A stretch of DNA of 64,000 bases from Nesterenkonia muleiensis. GTDB lineage: Bacteria > Actinomycetota > Actinomycetes > Actinomycetales > Micrococcaceae. The position numbers were made by a program, and so were the translations under genes. How positions within the stretch are numbered: position 1 is the stretch's first letter; every line of letters begins with the position of its first letter. Below the pieces are notes generated by a model. It saw nothing but the letters and a program-made list of their open reading frames with translations, was not told the DNA's origin and ran no database searches. Below, piece by piece: positions 20,038-28,588 of this stretch. The stretch lies in assembly GCF_003600155.1 (NCBI RefSeq), contig NZ_QWLD01000038.1, positions 62,001 through 126,000 on the forward strand, in the 5' to 3' direction.

Positions 20038-21161
20038 GTGCAGAACCCACCGTCATCACTGTTGGCGAAGGACCCGGAACCGGTGCTCAGGAACTGGGTT
20101 ACGGCGTCGTCGTCGGCAATGGGCTGCTCGCCCGGTTGCCCGACCTGATCGGTGCCCAGGCCGAGCGGGTGCTGGTCATCCACCCCCGTGCACTGCGCGC
20201 TACCGGTGATGTGGTTCGCGAGGACCTCGAGAAGACGGGCTATCAGGCAGTCACCGCTGAGATTCCCGATGCGGAGGAGGGCAAGCACATCCAGGTCGCG
20301 GCCTTCTGCTGGCAGGTGCTCGGTCAGAACGACTTCACCCGCACTGACGCCGTCGTCGCGGTGGGCGGCGGTGCGGTGACCGATCTGGCCGGCTTCGTGG
20401 CGGCGACATGGCTGCGCGGGGTGCGGATTGTGCACATGCCCACCACGTTGCTGGGAATGGTCGACGCCGCGGTCGGGGGGAAGACCGGCATCAACACCGC
20501 GGAGGGTAAGAACCTGGTGGGCAGTTTCTATCAGCCTGCCGGTGTGCTGGCCGATCTGGACACACTGGCCACGCTGCCGCGCAACGAGCTGGTGGCCGGC
20601 CTGGCTGAGGTCGTCAAATGCGGGTTCATCGCCGATGAGGAGATTCTGCGCATACTTGAAGCTTCGCCGGAGCAGGCCCAGAACCCCGAGTCTGCGCAGC
20701 TGCGGGAGCTGATCGAGCGCTCCATCCGAGTCAAGGCATCAGTGGTGGGGCAGGACGTGAGAGAAGCCGGCCTGCGCGAATCGCTCAACTACGGACACAC
20801 TCTGGGCCATGCGATTGAGCATGCCGAGCGTTATCAGTGGCGGCATGGTGCGGCCGTCTCCGTGGGGATGGTCTTCGCGGCCGAACTGGCCCGAAGCCTG
20901 GGCCGGCTCTCTGACGCAGAGGCGGACCGCCACCGGGAGATCCTCACCAGCCTGGGGCTGCCGGTCAGCTACCGCGACGACCGCTGGAACCAGCTGCTGG
21001 AGGGCATCCGACGGGACAAGAAGAACCGCGGTGAGACCCTCCGCTTTGTGCTGCTCAACAGTATCGGCACTCCGGCCACTGTGGAGATCCCGGACCCCTC
21101 GATCCTCTACGCCACCTACCAGGAGATCGCCGAGCCGGCCACCGGCACCATCTCCCTGTAG
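20034..21161 (+). CDS. aroB: 3-Dehydroquinate synthase
   Basis: Converts DAHP to 3-dehydroquinate, the second step of the shikimate pathway, with NAD and a metal ion. Motifs include [19 protein letters not shown], the VGGKTGIN substrate segment and HTLGHAIEH with metal-binding His. The start is TTG at 20034, inside TTGA that overlaps the aroK stop, with GAGGAG about 8 nt before it; the nearby GTG at 20038 is out of frame. No 3-dehydroquinase gene follows. Instead a palindrome and a convergent DUF559 gene come next. Confidence 0.95.
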   Translation: MSAEPTVITVGEGPGTGAQELGYGVVVGNGLLARLPDLIGAQAERVLVIHPRALRATGDVVREDLEKTGYQAVTAEIPDAEEGKHIQVAAFCWQVLGQNDFTRTDAVVAVGGGAVTDLAGFVAATWLRGVRIVHMPTTLLGMVDAAVGGKTGINTAEGKNLVGSFYQPAGVLADLDTLATLPRNELVAGLAEVVKCGFIADEEILRILEASPEQAQNPESAQLRELIERSIRVKASVVGQDVREAGLRESLNYGHTLGHAIEHAERYQWRHGAAVSVGMVFAAELARSLGRLSDAEADRHREILTSLGLPVSYRDDRWNQLLEGIRRDKKNRGETLRFVLLNSIGTPATVEIPDPSILYATYQEIAEPATGTISL

Positions 21162-21233
21162 AGAGCGCGCTGCTCGGTCCAAGGCCCCGGGCGCTCCCTG
21201 AAGGCAGTCCCGCCGCGCTCCCGTCCCACAGCC

Positions 21234-21297
21234 TGTCGTGGGTCTTTCGAGAAGTCGCGTGGCTATCACCCCACGACAGTTCGAAAGCCCTACGACA
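21234..21297. repeat. 64-nt palindromic element, left copy
   Basis: Positions i and 65-i pair along almost the whole element, giving a long imperfect hairpin. The outer arms 21234-21250 and 21281-21297 are complementary at 15 of 17 positions, an inner stem surrounds GTCG/CGAC, and there is a short central loop. It is ungapped-alignable with 22513-22576, 50 of 64 bases identical by my count. It overlaps the last codons and the TAG stop of the DUF559 gene and lies between convergent genes, where it could also act as a terminator. Confidence 0.85.
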
Positions 21298-22384
21298 AAC
21301 GAGGGACTCCGGCACGGGTGAGCAGGCTGGCCAGTCGTCGGCGTCCCGGCTCCATCAGATCCTCCCAATAGAACCGGATGACAGTTCGGCCTGTGCTGCG
21401 GATGGCATCCTCACGGATCTTCTCCTGCTGTCTGGCCTCGTCGAAGCCCCTGTTGTCCTGCCGGTACTTCATCCAGCCGTCGAACTCGCCGACGACGCCG
21501 GTGCCTTCCCATTCAAAGTCGAGGCGGTAGGAAGATCCGTCGACGGTGAGAGTCACTTGCAGCTGAGGCTGGGAGAATCCCAGCTCGTAGAACCGGACCC
21601 GAGCCAGCGACTCTCCCGCAGACTCCGGCAGCGGTGAAGCAAAGCTGAGGAGATGCTGGAAGTACCTGAGCCGCCGCTTGCTGCGCACCGAGTGCTCGGC
21701 AATGCCGTACAGGTGCTGTGGGTCGAGGCTCGGCCGCTCAGCTGCTCCGCGCAGAGCGGCATCCAGAGCCACGATTGCACACCCGAAAGGAAGACGCGGA
21801 ATGGTGCCGGCCACAGCACAGTCCAGCGGTTCCACGTTCACCTCCACACAGGGCCGCGCCGTCTGGAGGCTTTCTGGAACAGGCAGAGCCAGGCTGTGCG
21901 TCTCTGCGCTCTCACGCACTGAAAGCGGGAGATGCCGCGCACTGCCGAAACCTCGCAGCAGCACTGGCGAGTACTCGGCGTCGTGATCTATCATCCCGGC
22001 TCGGCGCGCACGGGTGAGGAACTCCGCTGCGGACAGAGTTCCGGTCAGTGAGCTTTGACGCGTGCGTCGTGCCGCACTGCGCGAGTTGGCGCGGATATGC
22101 ACCTGCTGGGGAAGTGCCAGCAGAGGCAGCCCATGTATTGCGAAGGAGGTTTCGCGGCAGAAGACAGAGCTCGGATGCTGCAATCCGGCCGCGGCGATGG
22201 TGAACAGATACCGCTCAGACGGTCGGCTCGTGAGCCAGAGATCCGCCGGGAGGTACACACCACGTCGAAGCCGGACCATTCTGCCTTGTCGGATGCCGGT
22301 GGAATAGACGTCACTGGTGTGCCGTCCGTCATCAAGCGGGCCGGCAGTATGGAGCGGGGCGTGAGGCTGTGCGTTGTCCATCAC
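21290..22384 (-). CDS. DUF559 (Vsr-like nuclease fold) protein with AbiEi-like N-terminus
   Basis: A 364-aa protein. The N-terminal part (about 15-60) resembles the winged-helix/transcription-regulator segment of AbiEi-type proteins (GRMVRLRRGVYLP). The middle is poorly conserved. The C-terminal 90 residues match the DUF559 restriction-endonuclease-like fold: YRLDFEWEGTGVVGEFDG with acidic residues in the D-x(n)-E-x-D pattern, then RQQEKIREDAIRSTGRTVIRFYWED. Proteins of this type are abundant and scattered in actinobacterial genomes; their biological role is not established to my knowledge. The start is GTG at 22384 or the next ATG; no strong ribosome site is seen. It interrupts the aroB-efp interval and is bracketed by twin 64-nt palindromes, the left one supplying its stop codon. 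Confidence 0.75.
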   Translation of the reverse strand: MMDNAQPHAPLHTAGPLDDGRHTSDVYSTGIRQGRMVRLRRGVYLPADLWLTSRPSERYLFTIAAAGLQHPSSVFCRETSFAIHGLPLLALPQQVHIRANSRSAARRTRQSSLTGTLSAAEFLTRARRAGMIDHDAEYSPVLLRGFGSARHLPLSVRESAETHSLALPVPESLQTARPCVEVNVEPLDCAVAGTIPRLPFGCAIVALDAALRGAAERPSLDPQHLYGIAEHSVRSKRRLRYFQHLLSFASPLPESAGESLARVRFYELGFSQPQLQVTLTVDGSSYRLDFEWEGTGVVGEFDGWMKYRQDNRGFDEARQQEKIREDAIRSTGRTVIRFYWEDLMEPGRRRLASLLTRAGVPRLS

Positions 22385-22420
22385 ACCAGGATTCCGGATC
22401 GGCGCGAACTCCGCAGAGAG

Positions 22421-22439
22421 TTTCCACAGCTGTGGATAA
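22421..22439. promoter_or_regulatory. Palindrome containing a perfect DnaA-box sequence
   Basis: TTTCCACAGCTGTGGATAA contains TGTGGATAA, the complement of the consensus DnaA box TTATCCACA, facing a second imperfect half. It lies upstream of both the DUF559 gene and efp. A single 9-mer match is expected by chance about once in a few such windows, so a DnaA role is unproven; the CCACAGCTGTGG core could be another regulator's operator. Confidence 0.3.
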
Positions 22440-22512
22440 CTTGGGCGTTCTTACCGGGAGTGCTGGTACTCTCTGCGTCGCCCAGGTTCGTGCTCATCTC
22501 CTGAGCGCCACT

Positions 22513-22576
22513 TGTCGTAGGGATATCGAGAAGTCATGGGACTATAGCGCCACGACTGTTCGAGAGCCCTACGAAA
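22513..22576. repeat. 64-nt palindromic element, right copy
   Basis: Same length and orientation as 21234-21297, 50 of 64 positions identical without gaps. It keeps a self-complementary structure although many bases differ. Some differences restore pairing that the other copy lacks (for example element positions 10/55, 20/45 and 27/38). It lies between divergently transcribed genes (DUF559 gene and efp), a place where a terminator is not expected, and ends about 20 nt before the putative efp -10. Confidence 0.85.
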
Positions 22577-22597
22577 AGTGGGACCACGGGGAGGCTG

Positions 22598-22603
22598 TAG
22601 AAT
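22598..22603 (+). promoter_or_regulatory. Putative -10 element of efp
   Basis: TAGAAT matches the actinobacterial -10 consensus and would give a leader of roughly 55 nt before the efp GTG. The -35 position has no recognisable TTG motif. Confidence 0.35.
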
Positions 22604-22666
22604 GAGGCGCTGGTATCCGCTGCACGGCAATCACCGCAGCACAACGACAGAAGGTAAGACGACACT

Positions 22667-23230
22667 GTGGCAACCTCGAACGACATCAAGAACGGCTCCG
22701 TGCTCAAGCTGGAGGGTCAGCTGTGGAGCACTTTGGAGTTTCAGCACGTCAAGCCCGGCAAGGGCGGAGCCTTCGTCCGCACCAAGCTGAAGAACATCAC
22801 CTCCGGCAAGGTGGTCGACAAGACGTTCAACGCCGGGGCCAAGGTGGAGTTCGCCACCGTGGACCGTTCCAACTACCAGTATCTCTACGCCGACGGTGAG
22901 GACTTCGTCTTCATGGATCTGCGCGACTACGACCAGATCATCGTCCCCGGTCCGGTGGTCGGCGACGCCGCCAACTTTCTGCTGGAGTCACAGGAGGTCA
23001 CCGTCGCCATCCACGACGGCACCCCGCTCTACCTGGAACTGCCCCCCTCGGTGACCCTGGAGATTACTCAGACCGACCCGGGCCTGCAGGGCGACCGGTC
23101 CAAAGCAGGCACCAAGCCGGCCACCCTGGAGACCGGCCATGAGATCCAGGTGCCGCTCTTCGTGGAGCAGGGCACCAAGGTCAAGGTCAACACCTCCACC
23201 TCCGAATACCTCGGCCGCGTCACCGACTGA
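22667..23230 (+). CDS. efp: Translation elongation factor P
   Basis: Rescues ribosomes stalled at polyproline stretches. The 187-aa protein has the KOW-like domain I with the loop KPGKGGAF (critical Lys at residue 32), followed by two OB domains and the C-terminal [11 protein letters not shown] signature. Actinobacterial EF-P usually carries an unmodified Lys in a PGKGP loop; here the last Pro is Gly. GTG start at 22667, with GAAGG about 12 nt upstream. nusB follows after 5 nt. Confidence 0.95.
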   Translation: MATSNDIKNGSVLKLEGQLWSTLEFQHVKPGKGGAFVRTKLKNITSGKVVDKTFNAGAKVEFATVDRSNYQYLYADGEDFVFMDLRDYDQIIVPGPVVGDAANFLLESQEVTVAIHDGTPLYLELPPSVTLEITQTDPGLQGDRSKAGTKPATLETGHEIQVPLFVEQGTKVKVNTSTSEYLGRVTD

Positions 23231-23235
23231 TCCCC

Positions 23236-23640
23236 TTGGCAAAACGTAGCAAGGCCCGTCAGCGGGCACTGGAGATCCTCTTCGAGTCCGAACAGCGCGG
23301 CATCGACCCCCAGCAGGTGCTCACCACCCGGGTGGAGAAGGCGGAGTTGATCGTCAACGAGTATGTCCGCACACTCATCAGCGGAGTCACTGAGCACCGC
23401 GAGGAGATCGACGAACTGCTCTCGACCTATGCTCGCGGCTGGACTGTGGAGCGTATGCCGCGGGTAGACCTGATGGCCCTTCGCATCGGTGCCTGGGAGC
23501 TGCTGCACAATGAGGACATCCCCGATTCGGTGGCTGTCTCCGAGGCAGTCACCCTGGCCAGAAGGCTCTCCACCGAGGAATCCCCGGGGTTCGTCAACGG
23601 AGTGCTCGGCAGGCTGCAGAAGCTCAAGCCCACCCTTTAG
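23236..23640 (+). CDS. nusB: Transcription antitermination factor NusB
   Basis: Binds boxA RNA together with NusE (S10) during rRNA transcription. The 134-aa all-helical protein shows the family N-terminus KARQRALEILFESEQ and the C-terminal EESPGFVNGVLG. The start is TTG at 23236, 5 nt after the efp stop and without its own ribosome site, so translation is probably coupled to efp. The stop is followed almost at once by the first of two RNA elements that precede pyrR. Confidence 0.94.
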   Translation: MAKRSKARQRALEILFESEQRGIDPQQVLTTRVEKAELIVNEYVRTLISGVTEHREEIDELLSTYARGWTVERMPRVDLMALRIGAWELLHNEDIPDSVAVSEAVTLARRLSTEESPGFVNGVLGRLQKLKPTL

Positions 23641-23650
23641 GTGCCGATGA

Positions 23651-23685
23651 CCGAGGCCAAGAGGTGAGCGGGGCGTGTACCCGCC
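23651..23685 (+). promoter_or_regulatory. Probable PyrR-binding RNA element, copy 1
   Basis: Contains CCAAGAGGTGAGC followed by a GCGGGG/CCCGC hairpin. The last 26 nt (23660-23685) are identical to 23784-23809. The CCNNGAGGY part resembles, with one base fewer between CC and GAGG, the loop bound by PyrR in Bacillus leaders. It starts 10 nt after the nusB stop. Confidence 0.5.
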
Positions 23686-23767
23686 GTCGGAACCAGCCCT
23701 GAGCTGATAGGGTAAAGCGACGCTTGAGGCACGAGTGAGGCGATGTGCCGACTTCAGGCGTGAAGGC

Positions 23768-23809
23768 GGACGCAGGTCCGCCGAGAGGTGAGCGGGGCGT
23801 GTACCCGCC
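23768..23809 (+). promoter_or_regulatory. Probable PyrR-binding RNA element, copy 2
   Basis: Begins with a short stem (GGAC/GTCC), continues CCGAGAGGTGAGC and ends in the same GCGGGG/CCCGC hairpin as copy 1. It lies 60 nt before the pyrR start, in the untranslated leader. In Mycobacterium smegmatis, PyrR is known to repress pyr genes by binding the leader and blocking translation; the position here suits the same mechanism. Confidence 0.6.
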
Positions 23810-23824
23810 ACCAGGAAATTTCAG

Positions 23825-23860
23825 CTCCTTTAAGGATCGTCCTGTGAGGCGAGGAAGGAG
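23825..23860 (+). promoter_or_regulatory. Shine-Dalgarno-sequestering hairpin before pyrR
   Basis: CTCCTT at 23825-23830 is perfectly complementary to AAGGAG at 23855-23860, the core of the strong ribosome site of pyrR. With the PyrR-like element just upstream, this pairing could form the repressed state of a translational switch. Confidence 0.4.
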
Positions 23861-23869
23861 GCGTAGCAG

Positions 23870-24445
23870 TTGAGCGACGAACAGGCACACTCGGCTGAGG
23901 CCGCAACGGTCATGACAGCAGCGGACATCGACCGCGCTCTGACTCGTATCGCCCATGAGATCGTCGAGGCCCATCGCGGCACTGATGGGCTCGTCATTTT
24001 GGGGATTCCACGCCGCGGTGTCCCGCTGGCACGGCGTCTGGGCGAAAAACTGACCGCCATCGACCCGGGATTCGACCCGGTGACCGCACTGGGCGCACTG
24101 GACATCACCATGTACCGGGACGATCTGCGCACCTCCGGGGCGCGCACCCCCGAACCCACCCAGCTGCCTGCGGCCGGCGTCGACGGCACCACCGTGGTAC
24201 TGGTCGACGACGTTCTCTACTCAGGACGTACCATCAGAGCCGCTCTGGACGCCTTGGCTGACTGCGGACGGCCGCAGGCGGTGCGGTTAGCCGTTCTGGT
24301 GGACCGCGGCCACCGCGAACTGCCCATCCGCGCCGACCATGTCGGCAAGAACCTCCCCACATCCCGCAACGAACGGGTCACTGTGCGTCTGGCCGAGATC
24401 GACGGGCTGCCCGCTGAGCAGGAGCAGGTGGTGATCATCCGGTGA
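23870..24445 (+). CDS. pyrR: Pyrimidine operon regulator / uracil phosphoribosyltransferase PyrR
   Basis: An RNA-binding attenuator of pyr genes that senses UMP and can also have uracil phosphoribosyltransferase activity. The PRPP-binding signature [13 protein letters not shown] and the conserved [15 protein letters not shown] are intact; length 191 aa. The start is TTG at 23870, chosen because GGAAGGAGG precedes it by 8 nt and no other in-frame start fits. It heads pyrR-pyrB-pyrC and overlaps pyrB by 4 nt (GTGA). Confidence 0.95.
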   Translation: MSDEQAHSAEAATVMTAADIDRALTRIAHEIVEAHRGTDGLVILGIPRRGVPLARRLGEKLTAIDPGFDPVTALGALDITMYRDDLRTSGARTPEPTQLPAAGVDGTTVVLVDDVLYSGRTIRAALDALADCGRPQAVRLAVLVDRGHRELPIRADHVGKNLPTSRNERVTVRLAEIDGLPAEQEQVVIIR

Positions 24446-25392
24446 AACACCTGCTGGCCACCGAAGGGCTCGCCTACGACGACGCCCTGGCCATCCTGGA
24501 CACCGCTGAGGAGATGGCAGCGGTCTCCTCCCGAGAGGTCAAGAAACTGCCCACCCTGCGCGGACGCACCGTGGTGAACCTCTTCTACGAGGACTCCACC
24601 CGGACGCGGGTCTCCTTCGAAGCCGCCGCCAAGCGGCTCTCCGCCGACGTGGTGAACTTCTCCGCGAAAGGATCCTCGGTCTCCAAGGGTGAATCGCTGA
24701 AAGACACGGTGCAGACCCTTGACGCCATGGGCGCCGATGCGATCGTCATCCGGCACAGCGCCTCCGGTTCGGCCGCTCAGCTGGCGGCCTCCGACTGGTC
24801 TGAGGCCGCAGTGGTCAACGCCGGCGACGGCGCCCACGAACATCCCACCCAGGCGCTGCTGGACGCTCTCACCCTCCGCCGGGGCTGGTATAGCGGACAC
24901 TCCGCCACCGGCAGCCCGAGGGGCACCGACCTGGCGGGGATGAAGGTGCTGATCGTCGGCGACATCGTGCACTCAAGGGTGGCCCGCTCCAATGTCTGGC
25001 TGTTGCGCACCCTCGGTGCCGAAGTCCACTTCGCCGCACCGGCCACCCTGCTGCCTTACGGCGTCGTGTCCTGGCCGGTCATCGTCCACTACAGCCTGGA
25101 CGAGGCGCTTGAGGCAGCGCCTGATGCGGTGATGATGCTGCGTGTGCAGGCCGAGCGCATGGGGGGCGTCTTCTTCCCCACCGCTGCCGAGTACACCCGC
25201 CGCTGGGGCCTGACCGATGAGCGGCTGGCCCGCACCCAGGCGATGATCCTGCATCCGGGCCCGATGAACCGCGGAGTGGAGATTTCGGCGGCTGCCGCAG
25301 ACTCTCCGCAGGCCAAGATCCTCGACCAGGTGGCCCACGGCGTCGCAGTCCGTATGGCCGTGCTGCATCTGCTGCTGACAGGAGAACACTGA
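24442..25392 (+). CDS. pyrB: Aspartate carbamoyltransferase catalytic subunit
   Basis: Condenses carbamoyl phosphate with aspartate in pyrimidine synthesis. STRTR, the carbamoyl-phosphate site, is near residues 52-56; HPTQALLD and the C-terminal [10 protein letters not shown] are also present. The length (316 aa) is normal, and no regulatory subunit gene (pyrI) is nearby. GTG start inside the overlap with pyrR; the stop shares one base with the pyrC start. Confidence 0.96.
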   Translation: MKHLLATEGLAYDDALAILDTAEEMAAVSSREVKKLPTLRGRTVVNLFYEDSTRTRVSFEAAAKRLSADVVNFSAKGSSVSKGESLKDTVQTLDAMGADAIVIRHSASGSAAQLAASDWSEAAVVNAGDGAHEHPTQALLDALTLRRGWYSGHSATGSPRGTDLAGMKVLIVGDIVHSRVARSNVWLLRTLGAEVHFAAPATLLPYGVVSWPVIVHYSLDEALEAAPDAVMMLRVQAERMGGVFFPTAAEYTRRWGLTDERLARTQAMILHPGPMNRGVEISAAAADSPQAKILDQVAHGVAVRMAVLHLLLTGEH

Positions 25393-26744
25393 TGTCCACG
25401 ACGTATCTGATCACCGGTGCCAGGCCCTACGGCGAAGACCCCCAGGATGTGCTGATCGAGGGGGGGCGGATCGCTGAGATCGGCCCGGACATCGGGCATA
25501 GGGCAGCCCCGCAGCTGACCGATGATGCGGTGATCATCGACGGCTCCGGGCTGGTCCTGCTGCCCGGCATGGTGGATCTCCACGTCCACCTGCGGGAACC
25601 CGGACGCGAGGACGCCGAAACGGTGGAGACCGGCAGCCGGGCCGCGGCCGCAGGCGGATTCACCGCCGTGCACGCTATGGCCAACTCCTCACCGGTGGCC
25701 GATACTGCCGGAGTGGTCGAGCAGGTCCACCGGCTCGGTCTGGACTCCGGCTGGACCGAGGTGTACCCGGTGGGTGCGATCACCAGGGGACTCGGCGGCA
25801 CTGTGCTGGCCGAACTCGGGGCGATGGCCGACTCCTCGGCCCAGGTCCGGATGTTCTCCGATGACGGGCACTGTGTGAACAATGCCCAGCTGATGCGCCG
25901 GGCTCTGGAGTATGTGAAGACCATCGGGGGATTCGTCGCCCAGCACGCCCAGGACGCCCACCTCACCGGCTGGGACACCGAGCACGTTGCGCAGATGAAC
26001 GAGGGAAAGGTCTCCGCCACCCTCGGGCTGCCCGGCTGGCCCTCGGTGGCTGAGGAGGCGATCATCGCCCGCGATGTGCTGCTGGCTGACTACACCGGCG
26101 CCCGGCTGCACATCTGCCACGTCTCCACCGCCGGTTCGGTGGAGATCATCCGCTGGGCCAAGCAGCGCGGGATCCAGGTCACCGCCGAAGTCACCCCGCA
26201 CCACCTGATGCTCACTGATGACCTGGTGAAGTCCTACAACCCGGTCTACAAGGTCAACCCTCCGCTGCGCACCGAGGCCGACACCCTCGCGCTGCGCGAG
26301 GCCCTGGCCGAGGGCATCATCGATTGTGTCGGCACCGACCACGCCCCGCACCCCGACCAGGCCAAAGAATGCGAATGGGCGCAGGCCGCCATGGGCATGA
26401 CCGGCCTGGAGACCGCGCTGCCGGTGGTGCAGCACGCCATGGTCGAGACCGGGCTGATCAGCTGGCGGCGCTTCGCCGAGATCACCTCCGTGCGCCCCTC
26501 CGACATCTACGGCCATGACCACCAGGGGCGGCCGCTGGCCGCAGGCGAACCGGCCAACCTGATCCTGGTCGACCCCTCGGTGACCACCACAGTGCGGCCG
26601 GAGGACCACGCCACCAAGGGCCGCAACTCACCCTTCAGGGGGCTGGAGCTTCCCGGCCAGGTGCGTCACACCTTCCTGGGCGGACACCAGGTGCTGGCCC
26701 AGGGTGAGCTGACTAGCTCACGCACCGGAAGGACCGCCAGATGA
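25392..26744 (+). CDS. pyrC: Dihydroorotase
   Basis: Cyclises carbamoyl aspartate to dihydroorotate. It is a type I amidohydrolase-fold enzyme of 450 aa with the metal-binding DLHVHLREPG near residues 58-67, later HxCHVSTAG and the TDHAPH motif. The ATG overlaps the pyrB stop by one base. A small PH-like membrane protein gene sits between it and carA, as in other actinobacterial pyr operons. Confidence 0.96.
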   Translation: MSTTYLITGARPYGEDPQDVLIEGGRIAEIGPDIGHRAAPQLTDDAVIIDGSGLVLLPGMVDLHVHLREPGREDAETVETGSRAAAAGGFTAVHAMANSSPVADTAGVVEQVHRLGLDSGWTEVYPVGAITRGLGGTVLAELGAMADSSAQVRMFSDDGHCVNNAQLMRRALEYVKTIGGFVAQHAQDAHLTGWDTEHVAQMNEGKVSATLGLPGWPSVAEEAIIARDVLLADYTGARLHICHVSTAGSVEIIRWAKQRGIQVTAEVTPHHLMLTDDLVKSYNPVYKVNPPLRTEADTLALREALAEGIIDCVGTDHAPHPDQAKECEWAQAAMGMTGLETALPVVQHAMVETGLISWRRFAEITSVRPSDIYGHDHQGRPLAAGEPANLILVDPSVTTTVRPEDHATKGRNSPFRGLELPGQVRHTFLGGHQVLAQGELTSSRTGRTAR

Positions 26745-26796
26745 GCGAACCAGGGACCGGACGCGGACGCAGGACGCGGCGGGGAGTGAGTGAACG

Positions 26797-27348
26797 ATGA
26801 CTGGACTGACTCCGCAGCTGACCAGAAACCTAGAGATGACCGGCACCTATCTGAACTATCTGTGGATCGCGCTGGGCGTCGTCGTGCTGTTCTGCCTGGC
26901 CGCCTGGCTGGGGTGGCGCAATCGCAAGCGCCGCCAGGCCGGCGTCGCCGCCCCGGAGGACGTGCCGTCGGAGCTGCTGGAGGACGATCCCCAGGCAGCG
27001 GCCGAAGGCATGGTGATCGGCACCGTCAAAGGCGGCGAGTACTTGGAACGCATCGCTGTCCACGAACTCGGGCTGCGCACCACCGGACGCATCGAGGTGC
27101 ACGCCCAAGGTGTGGCGGTCTTCCGTGCTGGGGCGCGCAATATCTTCATCCCTGCCGCAGCCCTGGCCTACGCTCATACCGACCGGGGGATGGTCGGCAA
27201 ATTCGTCGAGAAGGACGGGGTCATCATCCTGGGGTGGGCTCTGGGAGAGACCGCCGTGGACACCGGGTTCCGGCCGCGCCGAGCCGATGAGGGGCGTGCG
27301 TTGCTGCAGGCGCTGAAAGACGTGATTGACGGAAAGGGCACAGGATGA
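26797..27348 (+). CDS. PH-like membrane protein conserved in actinobacterial pyr operons
   Basis: A 183-aa protein with one N-terminal transmembrane helix (about 19-39), a basic stop-transfer segment (RNRKRR), an acidic linker and a C-terminal globular domain of bacterial PH type (about 70-160). A gene of this type occupies the same place between pyrC and carA in Mycobacterium tuberculosis (Rv1382). Its function is unknown; the conserved linkage points to the operon, not to a particular reaction. The ATG at 26797 has GGGGAG about 10 nt upstream; a second in-frame ATG at 26836 is possible. Confidence 0.8.
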   Translation: MTGLTPQLTRNLEMTGTYLNYLWIALGVVVLFCLAAWLGWRNRKRRQAGVAAPEDVPSELLEDDPQAAAEGMVIGTVKGGEYLERIAVHELGLRTTGRIEVHAQGVAVFRAGARNIFIPAAALAYAHTDRGMVGKFVEKDGVIILGWALGETAVDTGFRPRRADEGRALLQALKDVIDGKGTG

Positions 27349-27374
27349 CCGCTTTAGGCGTGATGGCTGCGTCG

Positions 27375-27407
27375 AGGTGGCCGAGAGGCGAGCGGGGTTT
27401 CCCCGCC
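27375..27407 (+). promoter_or_regulatory. Probable PyrR-binding RNA element, copy 3 (before carA)
   Basis: CCGAGAGGCGAGCGGGG followed by TTT and CCCCGCC repeats the core and hairpin of the two elements before pyrR, with a shorter loop. It ends 35 nt before the carA start and suggests that carA-carB-pyrF have a second PyrR checkpoint within the operon. Confidence 0.55.
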
Positions 27408-27442
27408 GCAGGGATCAGCACTGTCGAAGGAGAGATTCTCAC

Positions 27443-28588
27443 ATGAGCGAAGCTTTGCTGATCCTGGAGGACGGAACCGTCTACCGGGGCACCGCCTACG
27501 GTGCGGTCGGTGCCACCCTGGGCGAGGCGGTCTTCGCCACCGGGATGACCGGCTACCAGGAGACCCTCACCGACCCCAGCTACGCACGGCAGATTGTGGT
27601 CCAGACCGCTCCGCACATCGGCAACACCGGGATCAATGATGAGGACCCCGAATCCCGGCGGATCTGGGTGGCCGGCTATGCGGTGCGCGAGGCCGCCCGG
27701 ATTCCCTCCAACTGGCGCTCGGTGCGCAGTCTGGACGATGAGCTGACCGCCCAGGGCATTGTGGGCATCAAGGACATCGATACCCGCGCGGTGACTCGCC
27801 GGCTGCGGGACCGCGGCTCGATGAGGGCTGGGATCTTCTCCGGGGAGGCCGCCCGGCCTCTGCAGTCCGAGCTGCTCGAGACGGTGCGGACTCAGCCCGA
27901 TATGCTCGGTGCTCGGCTCGCCGAGGAGGTCACCGCAGAAGGACCCTATGTGATCGAGCCGGCCGCCCACGGGTGGGGTGCTGAACCGATCGCCACCGTG
28001 GCAGCCATCGATCTGGGCATCAAGACCATGACCCCGGTCCGGATGGCCGAGCGTGGACTGCGCGTGCATGTGCTGCCGGCCACGACCACCTACGCCGAGA
28101 TCCAGGCACTGGGCCCCGACGGGGTGTTTCTCTCCAACGGCCCGGGCGATCCGGCCACCTCGGATGATCAGGTGCAGCTGCTGCGCCAGGTGCTGGACAC
28201 CAAGACCCCGGTTTTCGGGATCTGCTTCGGCAACCAGATCCTGGGCCGAGCGCTGGGCTTCGGCACCTATAAGCTGCCTTTCGGACACCGCGGCATCAAC
28301 CAGCCGGTCATGGACCACACCACTGGAAAGGTGGAGATCACCAGCCAAAACCACGGCTTCGCCGTGGACGCCCCGGTGGGGGAGACCGTCACCGCCCCGG
28401 AGCCCCGCTACGGCCGCGTACAGGTCAGCCACAGCTCGCTCAACGACGGTGTGGTCGAAGGCCTGCGCTGCCTGGACATCCCGGCCTTCAGCGTCCAGTA
28501 CCACCCCGAGGCAGCGGCCGGGCCGCATGACTCCGCCTACCTCTTCGACCGTTTCGTGGACCTGATGAAGGAGCACCAGAATGCCTAA
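27443..28588 (+). CDS. carA: Carbamoyl-phosphate synthase small (glutaminase) subunit
   Basis: Releases ammonia from glutamine for CarB. The C-terminal class I glutamine amidotransferase domain has the nucleophile in GICFGNQ and the catalytic His/Glu in QYHPEA; the N-terminal half carries the CarA-specific [14 protein letters not shown]. The ATG at 27443 (381 aa) follows GAAGGAGA with good spacing and begins [11 protein letters not shown] as in relatives; the frame is open upstream but that part is not conserved. The end overlaps carB by 8 nt. Confidence 0.96.
   Translation: MSEALLILEDGTVYRGTAYGAVGATLGEAVFATGMTGYQETLTDPSYARQIVVQTAPHIGNTGINDEDPESRRIWVAGYAVREAARIPSNWRSVRSLDDELTAQGIVGIKDIDTRAVTRRLRDRGSMRAGIFSGEAARPLQSELLETVRTQPDMLGARLAEEVTAEGPYVIEPAAHGWGAEPIATVAAIDLGIKTMTPVRMAERGLRVHVLPATTTYAEIQALGPDGVFLSNGPGDPATSDDQVQLLRQVLDTKTPVFGICFGNQILGRALGFGTYKLPFGHRGINQPVMDHTTGKVEITSQNHGFAVDAPVGETVTAPEPRYGRVQVSHSSLNDGVVEGLRCLDIPAFSVQYHPEAAAGPHDSAYLFDRFVDLMKEHQNA

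Noticed and set aside
21281-21297. GTTCGA in the palindromes as a tRNA T-loop
   Set aside because: No acceptor stem, anticodon arm or D-arm can be formed around it; it is part of the long hairpin.
23651-23809. Repeated 26-mer as a CRISPR or REP repeat
   Set aside because: Only two copies in the gap and one degenerate copy before carA, all upstream of pyr genes, with a PyrR-like core; no spacer array or cas genes.
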